The notes under the pieces are model-generated. The model was not told the origin of the DNA, ran no database searches, and saw nothing but the letters and a program-made list of their open reading frames with translations. From Phycisphaerales bacterium (GTDB taxonomy: Bacteria > Planctomycetota > Phycisphaerae > Phycisphaerales > UBA1924): a DNA stretch of 5,582 bases. Where the stretch lies: assembly GCA_003511945.1 (NCBI GenBank), contig DOJA01000346.1:7495-13076 (forward strand), in the 5' to 3' direction. The translations under genes and the position numbers were made by a program. Positions within the stretch are counted from its first letter, which is position 1. Each line of letters opens with the position of its first letter. This document shows, in pieces, positions 5,562 to 5,582 of the stretch.

Positions 5562-5582
5562 GGAGGGGGCTGTGGAGCGGAG

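Overview
The window is GC-rich DNA with four long protein-coding genes, three on the minus strand and one on the plus strand. It looks chromosomal and most likely comes from a planctomycete, plausibly of the Phycisphaerae/Phycisphaerales type. The reasons are a secreted HAF-repeat-like protein ending in a two-loop dockerin-type calcium-binding module, an SLBB polysaccharide-export C-terminus with the tail style I associate with that phylum, poor Shine-Dalgarno sequences at two of the four starts, and a TTG start at a third. The taxonomic call is inference from protein style. No tRNA, rRNA, CRISPR array, transposase or phage gene is visible.

Layout from left to right. Positions 1-57 are a non-coding end with a strong inverted repeat. 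Positions 58-1791 (minus) hold one continuous 577-codon frame in which a complete pantothenate synthetase (PanC, about residues 1-278) is followed by a Pro/Gly-rich, tandem-repeat-encoded linker. After the linker comes the C-terminal part of a Wza/EpsE-like polysaccharide-export protein with an SLBB domain. Positions 1792-2061 are non-coding and carry two near-identical 28-bp hairpin-forming direct repeats, with a third inverted repeat between them. Positions 2062-2682 (minus) encode a small class I SAM-dependent methyltransferase. Positions 2782-4119 (minus) encode the exported HAF-like/dockerin protein. Positions 4120-4232 are a divergent intergenic region. Positions 4233-5546 (plus) encode a 437-residue protein I do not recognise; it carries a segment that fits the nucleotidyltransferase signature hG[GS]x(9-13)Dh[DE]h. 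The last 36 bases are non-coding.

The genes do not form an obvious single pathway: cofactor biosynthesis (pantothenate), envelope polysaccharide export, a small-molecule-type methyltransferase, a secreted calcium-binding repeat protein and an unknown cytoplasmic protein. The most notable feature is the PanC-SLBB fusion. It joins a cytosolic enzyme to an envelope domain that has lost its own signal peptide and N-terminal export domain. It is either a real in-frame deletion/fusion or an assembly or sequencing artefact at a repeat- and homopolymer-rich junction. The second is the unknown plus-strand protein with nucleotidyltransferase-like residues.
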